Positions 24,701-33,040 of a stretch of DNA of 40,937 bases are shown piece by piece (position 1 is the stretch's first letter; each line of letters opens with the position of its first letter). The DNA is taken from the NCBI GenBank assembly GCA_019648995.1, contig BLXT01001679.1:296196-337132 (forward strand), written 5' to 3'. Both the position numbers and the translations under genes were made by a program. Under the pieces are notes generated by a model. That model made no database searches. It was not told where the DNA came from and saw only the letters and a list, made by a program, of their open reading frames with translations. The stretch is from Plakobranchus ocellatus (lineage: Eukaryota > Mollusca > Gastropoda > Plakobranchidae).

Positions 24701-27700
24701 TCAAGGATGATTTAATGATAGTGCAAATGCTAAAGCTAGGAAAAAAATTACTTTTGTTTCACTTTTTTACCTTTGTAAAAGTTTTGTATCTCAGGGTTTA
24801 AAAGTTGAAAGCATGTGTGAGAATCATAAGAGTTATGCATGTAATTATACAATTTTTCATCTCATACATTGAACCTGCTTCAATCCAGGTATGCTACAGT
24901 CGTAAGTTTTGTTAGTTTGTTTTTATTTTCGTAATTTCTTAATTGAAATATTTGTTTTGAACTCTGTTCCCAGACTTGCAGTCCAAACATTGAAGAGAGA
25001 GCATGAGGAGGCATTAGAAAGACTGGCAAGAGCCAAAAATCAAGAAATTGAGATGGTTGCAAATGCCAATGATACTTCAAAGTAAGAAACATATTATTGT
25101 GACAGAGGTTGTATTTTCTTATTCTTACAACTGTAAAATTTGTTGTGTAATTTTCTTATATTTGATTTTTTTGAATTTCAGACCAACTGATGATAGGAAA
25201 GTATACAAATGCTGCGCTCTTGGGATAAGATTTAAGGGTCTTGAAGTGGGTGCTGACAAAATAATAATTAAAAGAACAGAGAACCGCAAAATTTATTTGA
25301 CTTTCTAAAACTTTGAAAAGAAGTGTAACATGAACTGTTTTGCTTTATGGTGGTAACTTTCACAACATAAGAAACCTCTCTTCTATTCTGTTGTACACTC
25401 TCTTATAAATGTATCAACTAGTTTGAAAAGAAACTTCCCAAGCCTTAAATTTTTTTTTCCCCGCAGAAGCCTTACAGCTGTGGTCGAGCAGGTACAGAAC
25501 AATGCACGAGACCTAGGAGAGCTCCACATGAAAGTTGAGGGCTGGAACAGACAAGGTTTGGATGAAAGAGAAATTTCCTTGCGCTCAAAGGATGAACAGC
25601 TTCGCAGTGAGTTGCTTTTTTTTTTGCGCAGGGCCTTTTATTTCTTTACAGTGAAATGGAAATATAGCTCAAACATAGGACCTGTCTTCTTATCAATTTC
25701 AAAAGAATATGAAAGGTTGCATCCCAAATGTGATGCGGCACAGGAAAACCAGGACAAACATAAAATTTTGGCATATAGAGATATTGGTACCAAATGAAAG
25801 GCCAGGCTTTGCTAAATTCAGTGCAGTTTAAATTTTTTGTCTATCTTTGTTACAGCCATAGTTATGACATTTCAAAGATTAAAAAATTTTAAAAAGGTGA
25901 AACTGAGGAAATCGTTAGACTTCTATAGAATATAGAGCTAGATTCTAGTTTGATATTTGCTCTTGCAACAATACTGACGTTGTTACTTTCATAAATCTTT
26001 GGATCTAGATCTATTAAATAATAATATAAAAATTGATATGCTCAACATAATCTGCAGCCCTTATTTAGCTGGAGAAATTTTTTTCAGGTTGAAAATCCAT
26101 AATATAGACCATTTTTGCGTGTTTGTGAACGAACATGCGATGCTTTACAGTATGCGCACTTCTTCCCGATTCGTTATATTTATGCGCACTATGTTCAGTT
26201 TAAGAGAGCAAAAGAAGAGCTTTCATTTGATATGCGATATAGCATGGTCTGTTACAAGTGTGTCTTTCCACAAGAAGTCTGAAGTTAGACTTTTATAAAC
26301 ATGTAACAACAATAATCTTGAGCAACATTGCATGATACATACCAAAAAAAAAGCACAAAATAAACACATTTATGGGTTAAATTTTACTTCAACATTTTGG
26401 GAAACATTAAATAAAAGGCTAACCTTTCACAATATGTAAAGAACTCATTTTTTTTAGATTTCAGGTTGATCAACTATTTTTGACGTTTATGGCGTTTTGT
26501 TGTTTGCGACTTTGTCCTGGTTTTCCTGTGCCGCCACACAAATATTTAGGGCTTTGAAAAAACTTATCTTGTTTGCAGTGCAAATAAGTGTAAGATGAGC
26601 AATCAATACATAGGAACTGTAATGTGGATTTAGGTCTTTTTTAGAAATAATCTGAAGAGAATTCATAGCCCTTTTTTATAGCTATTGTTCTAGTTATAAG
26701 AACGCCATTATTTTGACAAACAACTTACTGAAATCCAATCAGGTTTTCATTTTTTTTGTTTTTCGCAAGATTTAAAAATCTGGCTAACAATCTGTGTATT
26801 GTGTTCAAAAAGGAAGATAAATATAAGTTTTGTAAAATCAAAAGAAACCTAATTTTTCTTGGCATATTCCCTTATTTTTCCTGTAGTCTTTGCTGATTAT
26901 GATTCTAATCCTTCTGCTTTAAAACTATGTCACCATTATAGTGCTGCAGGAGCGGCTGAGTCGGCAGGAGGAAGACAACAGTCGGGAAAGAAAAAGACTG
27001 GAAGATTTGATTACCCGCATGGAAACCCAGCTTAGAGACCAAACAAAGTCCTTAGAGGAGGTAATTTTAGATTTTTTTTTAATCATTTCAGTGAAAGAGG
27101 AAAAATTTTTAAAGGCTCTTAATAAGGGAAAAGTCAAGGGCTTTGTCATTTGCTCACTTCAGCAGGTAGTAATTCTCAAATAAGTATGATTTTACCTGGA
27201 TGCTAATAAAATATAGAGAACTATGTAACTTATATCTGCATATTATATTTGTTTGTTAAGGCTATTTACAAAATAGTGTTAAAAATACTGTCTTACTAAT
27301 CTTTGTTTACTCATCTATTATTTTTTTTTCTACATCCTTCATCTTTTGTTACCTGGTTGCTAATTGTTTAATTGTTTTGCAAAAAACGTTTGTAAATGAA
27401 CTAATATATGTCACATATAATTTTTTTGGTAACAGTTTTTTCAAGCTAAAAAAGAACCCAACTTTTAGTTGTTTTTTTTTTATCTGATTGAAATTTATGT
27501 GTGGTTCACCTTCAACAATATGAAATTAGTCATGATAATTCACTATCTGTCATTCTCTATTCTGATTTGTTTTTGCTCAGGAGCGCTGGAAACTAAAGCA
27601 AGATCAAGCTAGAGCAGAGGCTCAGCAACGGGGCCTTGAAGAGGAGAGACGCATGTGGCTAGATCAGCAAGCCAGAGAAAGGCTCAATATGGAGAGGGCC

Positions 27701-30700
27701 AGGGTAAAAAAATTACCAAATTTATAAAAATATTTATTGCTTAATGATTAAATGTTGTCACTCTTTTTTGGTGAAAACAATCATACAAATGTGGCCGGAG
27801 GCATTTAAAATGTGTGCAGCTGCCCTCAAGAAAATATGGTTAACTCTCTTTGGTTCCNNNNNNNNNNNNNNNNNNNNNNNNNNNNNNNNNNNNNNNNNNN
27901 NNNNNNNNNNNNNNNNNNNNNNNNNNNNNNNNNNNNNNNNNNNNNNNNNNNNNNNNNNNNNNNNNNNNNNNNNNNNNNNNNNNNNNNACTAAATAGAGTT
28001 AAGTAACATTAATGTCAAATTTTCATTTTATTTTCACATTGGTTAAACTATACAGGTCATAAAGAGCTATATTTGATCTTTCATGTATGTAAGTTTCAGA
28101 CCTTGATGATTGCTCACAAACTCCTAATTGATGATGCAATAATGTCACTCAAGAGTATGAAGAATGTGACAGTGACAAACAAAAACTTAAATTCAATAAA
28201 ATGAACACCTGAAATACAGAAGTACATGTAATGTCTGTACTTGAGTTATTTCCTTAAAAAACACCATGAAAAATAAAAAATTGTCAGATATCAAAATAAC
28301 ATGAAATAAGAGCTGTAAATAGTGAGGAATGTTACACAACATAAGTGGACAAAAATTTCCTTTTTTATTTTCTCTCCCTATTACAAAAATACATTTAATT
28401 TACTAAAAGGCAACCTGGCTAATAAGACAATAAGAGGGCACTCATAAAACATTTCTTAAGGAGCAGAGAATATTTGTATAAAAAAATATTAAGTTAAAAA
28501 AAAAAAAAATTAATCACCTGCTTAGAGTAAAATTGTCGGTTGACAATGACATTGCTTCAACAATTGAAAATAAAAATTTATTTCCACTGATTGAATGCTA
28601 ATTGAGCAATATTCTCAAGTATACAAGAAATTGCTCGGATGCTCTAATTAATTTATAAAATGTGTTGAGTTCAGTCACTGAATACCACATGTGTGAATCA
28701 ATATCTCAGATTCATAATTCAAAAAACCAAATTCTAAGTGTCTCTTTTTCCCTGTATTTTGGCTCTTGTATATTTTGAAAACTTTAAAAATTCTTCTGTG
28801 ATAATTAAAAAAAAAAAAAAATGCTATTTTTCTGTTATCAATTTAGGAAAACTTTCTGGAGGAACAGCGCTCTGCATCATCACAGGTCAGTGAGGAGCGT
28901 AGAGCTTTTGCTGAGGAGCGCTCAAAGTTCCAGGTGGAACAGAGAGTAGCGAGAGAGAAGATTCAGCAGGATGCACTGAAGAGGGGACAGGTAAATATAT
29001 TTCTTAGTCAAAAACTTTCTTCCCTGGAAAGGAAAGGCAAAAAAAATTTGTAATTTGTGCCCTAATTTTCCATTGAGTGATCATATAAGCCTTTGTTTGT
29101 TTTGCCTTTTTTTTTTTTTAATGTTACCAATTTAACAAAGTGCAAATTTTTGTCACTTGATTCAGCAATCAAGACATTACAATATGAAATTGTCTTAACT
29201 CTAATAATATCTAGAGGTTACTTACTTTAATTCCTGACGAATGATTTTTTAAAAAAATGTTTCATATTATTTATAATTTTTCAATTTATTTTTTTTTGGA
29301 CTTATTTACTTACTACCCATATAAAATGAAATGATTACATTTCATAAAATTCTTTGTTCCACAAAAGTTGGGAGACTGTTTTGATTTTGTACTCTATATT
29401 TTTCCAGGCGGAGGCAGACTATGAGATTCTGACACGCACCATCCAGGAAGAGAAGTCTCAGCATGCACAGCGTATGCAAGAGCTCAGAAAGGAAGAGGAG
29501 AGAATGGAGCGAGAGCATGTCAAGTGGGAAAGAGAGCGAGCTCAGCTGGAGCGTGAAAGAGAGGAGTTAGCACAACAGGCCAGGCAAATACGCCAACAGT
29601 CAGAACAGATTGATCAGGTTACTGAGGTGAGGAGCTGCTGGTGCAACTATCAACAGATTTAGCAATTCAATTTTTTTTTTCCTGTTTTATTTTTCGCTAA
29701 AAACGATGCAGGGTTTGATTCTCAGTCCAGGCCAGTGAATTTTATTTGCTCTTTTGTGCCCTCCCAGCACTATAAGGCAGCCAAGTCTTTCAAGTATTTG
29801 TGAGAGTATAATCAACAAGGAAAGCAAACACAAAGTACCTTATAATGCTATGAGCCAAGACAAAATCAGGACCCGAATTTTGGTTTGTCTCCTCGTTTGG
29901 GCCCCATTTTATTTTTTTTCTTGTTTTGTTTTTTGATCAATATGTCAAGAGATTTCAACTAAAGCCCAGATGTAAATCTGATCAAGAGCAAACTTAAAGT
30001 CTATTTACAACTACTCTGTTATTTGGGATATATTTCTTCATGAAAAATAATTTATCCTTTTGCAGCTTGATTAGCTGTTTAAAATCTACTTTACTGAAAT
30101 GATTTTTCTTGTTTTTAAGTTTTATTTGCTCAATTGGAAATTGAGTTCAAAAGTGGTTATTTAACATCCTTTCTATATTTCAAATAGACAGAAAATTGAA
30201 ATGTATCGATTGTAGCCACAAAATAATTTTTCTTTCCTCAGACTGCAAGGCGCACCCAACTAGAGGGCGAGCAGGCCATGGAAGAGGCAATGCAATATAA
30301 TGCACAGATTGAAAAGAGGGAGGCTGATTTGCAGAGACAAGGAAATGGTTTAAAGCTTATGGAGGAACATATTGCTCAAGTAAATTACTTAGTAATTTTA
30401 GTTCTAATTCTTTTGCTTATGTCAAATATGTGTTATTAGTGACGACATGTAGCATTAGTTTATTTCTACTCAGGGAATGCTTTTTTTTCAATACTCACAT
30501 TGACACTGAAAACCTCCATGAATATATGATATATTATTGTAAATTTTGTGCCTTTTTTCTCATTTTAGGAAAAGCTTCGTTTGGCCAAAGAGAAGAAAGA
30601 ACTTGAAAATTTGAAAAGTGCATCACTTTGCACTAACTGCCGATCACCTCTGCATGGTGGCTCTGTAGGGCTTTTGTCCCAGCCTCAAAATGGTAAGTAT

Positions 30701-31667
30701 ATAACTAGGAAGGTATTTTTGTAGCATGAGGAATGTTTAGAAAGGTTTTTCTTGTAAAGAATAAGTAAACAAAGATCTGGCTGAAAGAAAATAAGACTTA
30801 TGACTTTCAAAGAAAAAGTGATGCGGAAAAAAATTGTAAACCAAAACCTAGCTCTGCATTATCAAATTGTCTTCTGCTCTTGTAATTTCTGTAATCGATG
30901 GGTATTTTATAGCTTTTATGTAGCCTTGTTTTATGCATTGGAATATTTTTGTAACTCTTAATTTAAACTTTGTCTTTTTTTCTTTCATATTTTTCAATCC
31001 TAACATTAATTTAGGGAGACAAGCTCAGAATTTAAAAAGTGAAGAAGAGAAGAATTTCAGTCCTGTATGTATATTTGATTATTTGTGTTGCCCTCTCAGG
31101 ATATTTCACCCCTCAACAGTCTATGACACGAGTGCAAATCAATGGCTTCTCCATGTCTGCTCATCAGCCTGGCACTAATCCATTAGACCAGATAGCAGCC
31201 TCAATAGCCAGTGACAGAGCCTTACGTTTGTTTAAGATTCAGGCCATGAAGGTTAGAAGATAATTGTTGTCTGTGATCTTAAGTTGGTTAAAATTTGTGG
31301 CAGACTTTTTTTCCCTTCCTGAATCAATACTAGCAGCACACACTAATACTGAATGTGATTTGTATGTGTAATATAAGTGTGTATTTAGAAGATTTTGAAG
31401 TACAATGTACAGGTTTCGTAGTTGGTGGTAAAGTGGAAATGGTTGACATAGTTTTTACTTTCAGTTAAAAAGAAAAAAAATGCACCCTTGTTGTCTCTGC
31501 AGATTCAAGATTTTGAATAATGTAGTAAAGATGTTGACATATTGAAAAAAATGTTATTCTTTGTTTTGTCATTCTGTTCCCAGGACAAGGAATATCTGGA
31601 AGAGGAGAGCATGTACTTAGAGAGCCTGAAGCACATGCCATACCATCCAGCAGTCTCAAAATCTTAA
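1544..31667 (+). CDS. FBF1: FBF1 orthologue, complete gene of 33 coding exons
   Basis: Fas-binding factor 1 is a distal-appendage (transition-fibre) protein that anchors the basal body and gates entry of ciliary cargo. Coding exons: 1544-1558, 4621-4645, 4957-5007, 6050-6081, 8588-8625, 9030-9135, 9678-9821, 10602-10776, 10949-11044, 11710-11868, 12881-12988, 13350-13466, 15897-16034, 16611-16710, 17015-17761, 18041-18130, 18506-18570, 19351-19445, 21020-21211, 21531-21620, 22825-22925, 23200-23247, 23911-24069, 24974-25081, 25467-25606, 26942-27060, 27581-27703, 28847-28990, 29408-29626, 30242-30379, 30569-30692, 31100-31251, 31584-31667. All introns are GT-AG and all phases agree, giving 1,413 residues. 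Matches to vertebrate FBF1 run in order: ISEAD, LDDMDADLFG, ARSVFDSLLG, FNFGSYQP, WLGL, DDWLARARSRR, RKLELEKG, KDEQLR plus LQERL, and the tail DKEYLEEESMYLESLK. The N half is acidic and disordered; residues from about 830 to 1320 are coiled coil. Exon 1 is the least certain exon. Confidence 0.93.
2016..2372. repeat. cluster of TCTAGATC-type runs
   Basis: Short palindromic runs built from TCTAGA/AGATCT recur here (about 2022-2042, 2158-2180, 2303-2327 and 2351-2370). The same word recurs at 954-968, 2684-2699, 3457-3467, 25999-26012, 36083-36100 and 38477-38484. They are too scattered to be one tandem array. I know similar runs as common in some gastropod genomes, and their function is unknown. 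Confidence 0.7.
2512..2601. repeat. inverted repeat with 52-base loop
   Basis: The left arm 2512-2530 and right arm 2583-2601 are reverse complements at 18 of 19 positions, with core GAGGTTGCAGAC / GTCTGCAACCTC. The loop is 2531-2582. It could be a small fold-back element or an RNA hairpin within the FBF1 first intron. No direct repeat flanks are obvious. Confidence 0.75.
4621..5007 (+). CDS. FBF1: FBF1 exons 2 and 3 (25 and 51 bases)
   Basis: Exon 2 (4621-4645) follows TTCAATAG and ends before GTAAGT; it encodes SSGGKKVS. Exon 3 (4957-5007) follows TTTCAG and ends before GTACGT. It encodes the acidic patch KENESLDDLLGDLLSS. The junction phases are 1 and 1. These correspond to residues about 6-30, near the basic and serine-rich start of vertebrate FBF1. 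Both are small enough that automatic gene finders often miss them. Confidence 0.75.
6050..6081 (+). CDS. FBF1: FBF1 exon 4 (32 bases)
   Basis: The acceptor TTCTAACAG and donor GTGAGT are good, and the exon encodes ATVKRRPEQL after the split codon. Entry phase 1 and exit phase 0 match both neighbours. The sequence is not conserved enough to prove by itself, so support comes from phase and splice sites. Confidence 0.65.
8588..9135 (+). CDS. FBF1: FBF1 exons 5 and 6
   Basis: Exon 5 (8588-8625) encodes a basic stretch, SPTRQRSKGAKQ. Exon 6 (9030-9135) encodes a segment ending GASDISEADVSKVAHSIG, at residues about 72-89. The ISEAD word is shared with vertebrate FBF1, where it precedes a DxxDxD motif just as here. 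Exon 6 ends exactly at the glycine before GLDDMDADLFG. Splice sites are TTTCAG/GTTTGC and TTTCAG/GTGAGT. Confidence 0.85.
9678..9821 (+). CDS. FBF1: FBF1 exon 7: conserved LDDMDADLFG motif
   Basis: This 48-codon exon begins GLDDMDADLFGGSL (residues 90-103), the best N-terminal match to vertebrate FBF1, where the equivalent is LDGMDADILG. The rest is a Ser/Thr/Pro/Lys-rich linker with several TP and SP dipeptides, possible kinase sites. The acceptor is ATCTTAG and the donor CAT|GTAAGA; both borders are phase 0, so skipping this exon would keep the frame. Confidence 0.92.
10602..11044 (+). CDS. FBF1: FBF1 exons 8 and 9: basic, proline-rich linker
   Basis: Exon 8 (10602-10776, 58 codons) is rich in Ser, Pro, Thr and Lys. 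Exon 9 (10949-11044) ends IKKKYDFGG. Neither has a recognisable fold; they fill the space before the DPDDPL motif as in other FBF1 proteins. Splice sites are CTCAG/GTAAAA and CTCAG/GTTAGT. Confidence 0.85.
11710..11868 (+). CDS. FBF1: FBF1 exon 10: DPDDPLAGVLSDEDDD motif
   Basis: Residues about 228-244 read DFDPDDPLAGVLSDEDDD, matching the DPLRGLLSYDE region of vertebrate FBF1. The rest is a Ser/Lys-rich linker. The donor GCAG|GTGCTC is only moderate, but phase 1 agrees with the next exon. Confidence 0.9.
12881..12988 (+). CDS. FBF1: FBF1 exon 11 with two possible donors
   Basis: After the acceptor CATGCAG the exon encodes a basic linker containing SPRRRN and RPPTRSGSNDG. It can end at 12973 (TCAG|GTACAG) or at 12988 (TCTG|GTGGGT). 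The two choices differ by 15 bases, so five residues could be included or not without changing frame. Confidence 0.8.
13350..13466 (+). CDS. FBF1: FBF1 exon 12: GLFSDSDGDMLDGLGL motif
   Basis: Residues about 324-339 contain SDSDGDMLDGLGL, matching the DDGDDIMATLGFG motif of vertebrate FBF1. A Lys-rich tail follows. Borders are CATGTAG and CCAG|GTAGTT, both phase 1. Confidence 0.92.
13467..15896 (+). other. FBF1 intron 12 (2.4 kb)
   Basis: This intron is mostly AT-rich with no recognised gene. The stretch 15595-15800 is clearly richer in G and C than its surroundings and may be part of an old repeat. I could not identify a protein or RNA in it. Confidence 0.5.
15897..16034 (+). CDS. FBF1: FBF1 exon 13: ARSVFDSLLG motif
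   Basis: The exon encodes PARSVFDSLLGK near residue 365 and QFVLDSKYSS near residue 390. They align with PARSTLDELLGRG and EFKLDKKY of vertebrate FBF1, with the same order and similar spacing. The acceptor is TATCAG and the donor GCAG|GTAATT. Confidence 0.93.
16611..16710 (+). CDS. FBF1: FBF1 exon 14: FNFGSYQP motif
   Basis: Residues about 403-434 read SGEAKEEEDDFNFGSYQPS and then an Arg/Ser stretch. FNFGSYQP is nearly identical to FTFGAYQP in vertebrate FBF1. Only the frame starting at 16611 fits both neighbours. The acceptor AAAAAG has a poor pyrimidine tract, and a nearby GCAG at 16611-16614 would give the wrong frame. Confidence 0.88.
17015..17761 (+). CDS. FBF1: FBF1 exon 15: large disordered exon with acidic motifs
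   Basis: At 747 bases this is by far the largest coding exon (residues about 435-683). It opens with FQDDDDIFGLDTQPSPR. It then carries PRAWLGLGSDSDDDDLF (W near residue 553) and EEDDWLARARSRRQQ (W near residue 624). These match DWLGLKDEDLDLF and EDWLSHALSRKK of vertebrate FBF1, in the same order. Between them lie Ala/Ser/Pro/Thr-rich low-complexity linkers with many SP and TP sites. It ends at TTGAT|GTAAGT, phase 2. Confidence 0.94.
18041..19445 (+). CDS. FBF1: FBF1 exons 16-18: linker before the coiled coil
   Basis: Exon 16 (18041-18130) contains MDSPKFGGSARNEMSNDIF, exon 17 (18506-18570) IPNWESPRTALSRTINESLA, and exon 18 (19351-19445) QTPGTPTTQPNSAQS and LKFAASAFGQEQ. They are Ser/Pro/Gln-rich and show no domain I recognise. 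The phases (2, 2, 1, 0) close correctly. Exon 16's acceptor (GTTTAAG) is the weakest of the three. Confidence 0.8.
19576..19740 (-). pseudogene. LINE reverse-transcriptase C-terminal fragment
   Basis: Read on the minus strand from 19740, one frame gives LGYIARRKGLEHLITTVKIEGKR in outline: LGYIARRKGLEHL, then TVKIEGKRGQNGK, then a stop after about 54 residues. The G-[HY]-[IV]-x-R-[RK]-x-G-L-E-[HK] ... G-K-[IV]-E-G-[KR]-R-G pattern is familiar from the C-terminus of non-LTR retrotransposon polyproteins. It lies inside FBF1 intron 18, in the opposite orientation, and no larger reverse-transcriptase domain is readable nearby. Confidence 0.6.
21020..21620 (+). CDS. FBF1: FBF1 exons 19 and 20: poly-Gln hinge and coiled-coil entry
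   Basis: Exon 19 (21020-21211, residues 768-831) has an 11-Gln tract at about residues 778-788, coded by mixed CAG and CAA. A Gln-rich helix follows (LKLEEQAQQLQQML). Exon 20 (21531-21620) has the conserved-looking IELPDSLAEAHAK just before the coiled coil, comparable to PLLPESLARSLL in vertebrates. All borders are phase 0. Exon 20's donor (GTAAAG at 21621) lies 16 bases before a long (TC)n run. Confidence 0.88.
21637..21710 (+). repeat. (TC)37 microsatellite
   Basis: A perfect dinucleotide run lies inside FBF1 intron 20, starting 17 bases into the intron. Such runs commonly vary in length between individuals. Confidence 0.97.
21711..22824 (+). other. rest of FBF1 intron 20
   Basis: No gene is recognised here. 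A short imperfect duplication with 35-base offset is visible at 21783-21845 (GGTCAGAGGTACAGTCTGA and a near copy). The stretch 22000-22320 is less AT-rich than usual and may be an old repeat that I cannot name. Confidence 0.5.
22825..25081 (+). CDS. FBF1: FBF1 exons 21-24: first part of the coiled coil
   Basis: Exons 22825-22925, 23200-23247, 23911-24069 and 24974-25081 encode residues about 862-999. They open with IRKLELEKGYTESLLES, matching VRKLELERAQHELLLGS of vertebrate FBF1. They continue through heptad-rich Glu/Lys/Leu sequence to LAVQTLKREHEEALERLAR, matching the DHEEQLQRL region. All internal junctions are phase 2. Exon 23's acceptor TTTTGAGAAG is unusual but frame and homology fix it. 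Confidence 0.9.
25467..25606 (+). CDS. FBF1: FBF1 exon 25
   Basis: The exon encodes SLTAVVEQVQNNARDLGEL, later EREISLRSKDEQLR, for residues about 1000-1046. It aligns with SLNSIIHQMEKFSSSLHEL and ERELGIRQRDEQLR of vertebrate FBF1. The acceptor is CCCGCAG and the donor CGCA|GTGAGT. An alternative acceptor upstream at 25182 opens a frame without FBF1 similarity and is not used in this model. Confidence 0.93.
26942..27703 (+). CDS. FBF1: FBF1 exons 26 and 27
   Basis: Exon 26 (26942-27060) encodes LQERLSRQEEDNSRERKRL and ends KSLEE. Exon 27 (27581-27703) starts ERWKLKQDQARAEAQQRGLE. Together they match LQERLGQQQ, RLLEQERWR and SMQRALEEQRK of vertebrate FBF1 without interruption. Residues are about 1047-1127, all coiled coil. 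Confidence 0.93.
27858..27987. other. assembly gap of 130 Ns
   Basis: The gap lies in FBF1 intron 27, between exons ending at 27703 and starting at 28847. The protein match continues directly across it (MERAR to ENFLEEQRS), so it hides no expected coding sequence. Its true length is unknown. Confidence 0.97.
28847..30379 (+). CDS. FBF1: FBF1 exons 28-30: distal coiled coil
   Basis: Exons 28847-28990, 29408-29626 and 30242-30379 encode residues 1128-1294 with all phases 0. The sequence is very rich in Glu, Arg and Gln (for example EREHVKWERERAQLERERE), as in the vertebrate ERAALEQERQELRLEKERI region. Exon 29 is the longest coiled-coil exon (73 residues). Because all three are phase 0, any could be skipped without loss of frame. 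Confidence 0.93.
30569..30692 (+). CDS. FBF1: FBF1 exon 31: end of coiled coil with CxxC pair
   Basis: The exon encodes EKLRLAKEKKELENLKSA, then SLCTNCRSPLHGG, for residues 1295-1335. The cysteines fall at about 1315 and 1318. As I remember it, the matching part of human FBF1 lacks this pair. A single CxxC is only half of a classical zinc site. The donor AATG|GTAAGT leaves phase 1. Confidence 0.88.
31015..31064 (+). other. candidate frame-breaking cassette exon
   Basis: This 50-base segment has a good pyrimidine tract plus TTTAG acceptor and a strong GTATGT donor. It continues the frame of exon 31 (GRQAQNLKSEEEKNFSP). Joining it to exon 32 shifts the frame and meets TGA nine codons later. 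It may be a chance pair of splice sites or a regulated poison exon. Confidence 0.3.
31100..31667 (+). CDS. FBF1: FBF1 exons 32 and 33: conserved C-terminus and stop
   Basis: Exon 32 (31100-31251) encodes YFTPQQSMTRVQINGFSM and ends ASDRALRLFKIQAMK. Exon 33 (31584-31667) encodes DKEYLEEESMYLESLKHM, ending PAVSKS and TAA at 31665-31667. The pair matches the vertebrate FBF1 end (RLALLRHMAEQDRDFLENEQFFLETLK), so the true C-terminus is present. Splice sites are CTCAG, AAG|GTTAGA and CCCAG. Confidence 0.94.
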
Positions 31668-32740
31668 TTCTATACCATTCATTTTAAAATTAGACAAATG
31701 AATTAAATTGTATAGTTTTTAGTTCCAAGGCCTTAAGTGTTGCTTAAACAATTCATTTTCTCCCAAATTTTATAACTAGTCCAGCATAAGTGTTGTAACA
31801 GGAGCAAATGAGAATATTACCAAAGTCCTATAGATGGCAATGACTTTCTAAAAACACGTAGATGAGTGTTTCAAGAAATGTTCAAAACTAGATGTACGAC
31901 ATTGATGTAAATTTTTATCTGGCAAAGTTTTCTTAATTTTATACAGTGGTGCTCACCTGCAGCTGCCTCAGATGCAGGGGGACACTTACCATGTCTTGCT
32001 GGTTATCCCTCTATATTCTATAGAAAATATGCTCGCCTGCGGCAGGATTACTGCAGGCAAAATCATCTTTCTTGGGGGACTCACAGCAAGGATCTAGACA
32101 TTTTTTGAGTTTATCAAAGTTCCCTAAATCTAATTTCTTTGTCATATAATGAATTGCAGACTCTCCCAAAAGAAATGCATGATAGAGTAGTGTGAATGAA
32201 TACTTTATGTGCTGTCTGTTCTACTTGCAGGCTTAACAAATGGGGTCAATTACTGATCATATTGTAAAGAGGGGTATGGAAAACAGAGACTAAGAAATAG
32301 AAGGCGGGGCTGCATTGAGTTGTGATGATGTACATGTAACCGCAAGCACTGTGGCTAGTAGGTTAGGGCCAATAATAGTCTACTGTAGATCAGGCCTACA
32401 GTGTGTACACATAACCTTCTTGTAGAAAGGAAAAGGGGAAAGGGGAGGTGTGTGGGGAAGAAGTGAGGATAGCTTTTTATTGGTCCAATCGTATGATTTC
32501 CTTCAATGCTGCAGGCCATTGGTAGGCCTTATCAGACTAAAGTATTCAAGAGAAAGCAATCTTGCATTCAGTTTCTTTGGATGTATGCCCAAGTATACTG
32601 CCACTGTCTGTCACTCATTAGGCCTAGGCTTGTTTTTTCTTTTGCTCAAATTAATTTACTCCACATAGCACAGTGCCTCAAACATCACCTTAACAAGTCA
32701 TCATGAAAGCTTTCTTCAAACTAATTTTGCTGTAAATAAA
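31668..32740 (+). other. FBF1 3' untranslated region and flank (putative)
   Basis: No protein-coding gene is recognised. An AATAAA at 32735-32740 is the first canonical polyadenylation hexamer I noticed after the stop; an ATTAAA lies at about 31703. The actual end of the transcript cannot be told from sequence. Confidence 0.4.
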
Positions 32741-32830
32741 GAAATAGACAGATACCAGATGTAATTCTTCCATGCCCACCTGCCAGTCACCAAGGAAACA
32801 GGATACCTAAAAATTATATATATCTCCATT

Positions 32831-33040
32831 CCTGTCCCAATCCAATGTTTTTTTATGGAGACACAAACATTCTTGATAAATAAACGAATGCACATGATCA
32901 TCCCTGTCCCAATCTAAAGTGTCTCTATGGAGGCACAAGAATTCTTGAAAAATAAACAAATGCACGTAGACTATCTGTGTCCCAATCCAATGTTTCTTTA
33001 TGGAGACACAAAATTTTTTGAAAAACAGGCAAACATCCAA
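32831..33040 (+). repeat. three-copy 72-base tandem repeat
   Basis: The phrase TGTCCCAATC recurs with its CCC at 32836, 32908 and 32981, a 72-73 base period. Each copy continues with a TATGGAG-CACAA segment and then TTCTTGA/TTTTTGA-AATAAAC. The copies differ by scattered substitutions. The minus-strand open frame across it is repetitive and not a gene. Confidence 0.85.

Noticed and set aside
25182..25307. Alternative FBF1 exon after TTTCAG at 25181
   Set aside because: It opens a frame with no FBF1 similarity and no matching donor. Exon 24 joins exon 25 directly with strong homology.
29705..29730. GGTTTGATTCTC as a tRNA B-box
   Set aside because: No acceptor stem, anticodon arm or A-box can be built around it.
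32807..33040. Minus-strand open frame with repeated HWIGT/LDWDR words
   Set aside because: The repetition is simply the translation of the 72-base tandem repeat.
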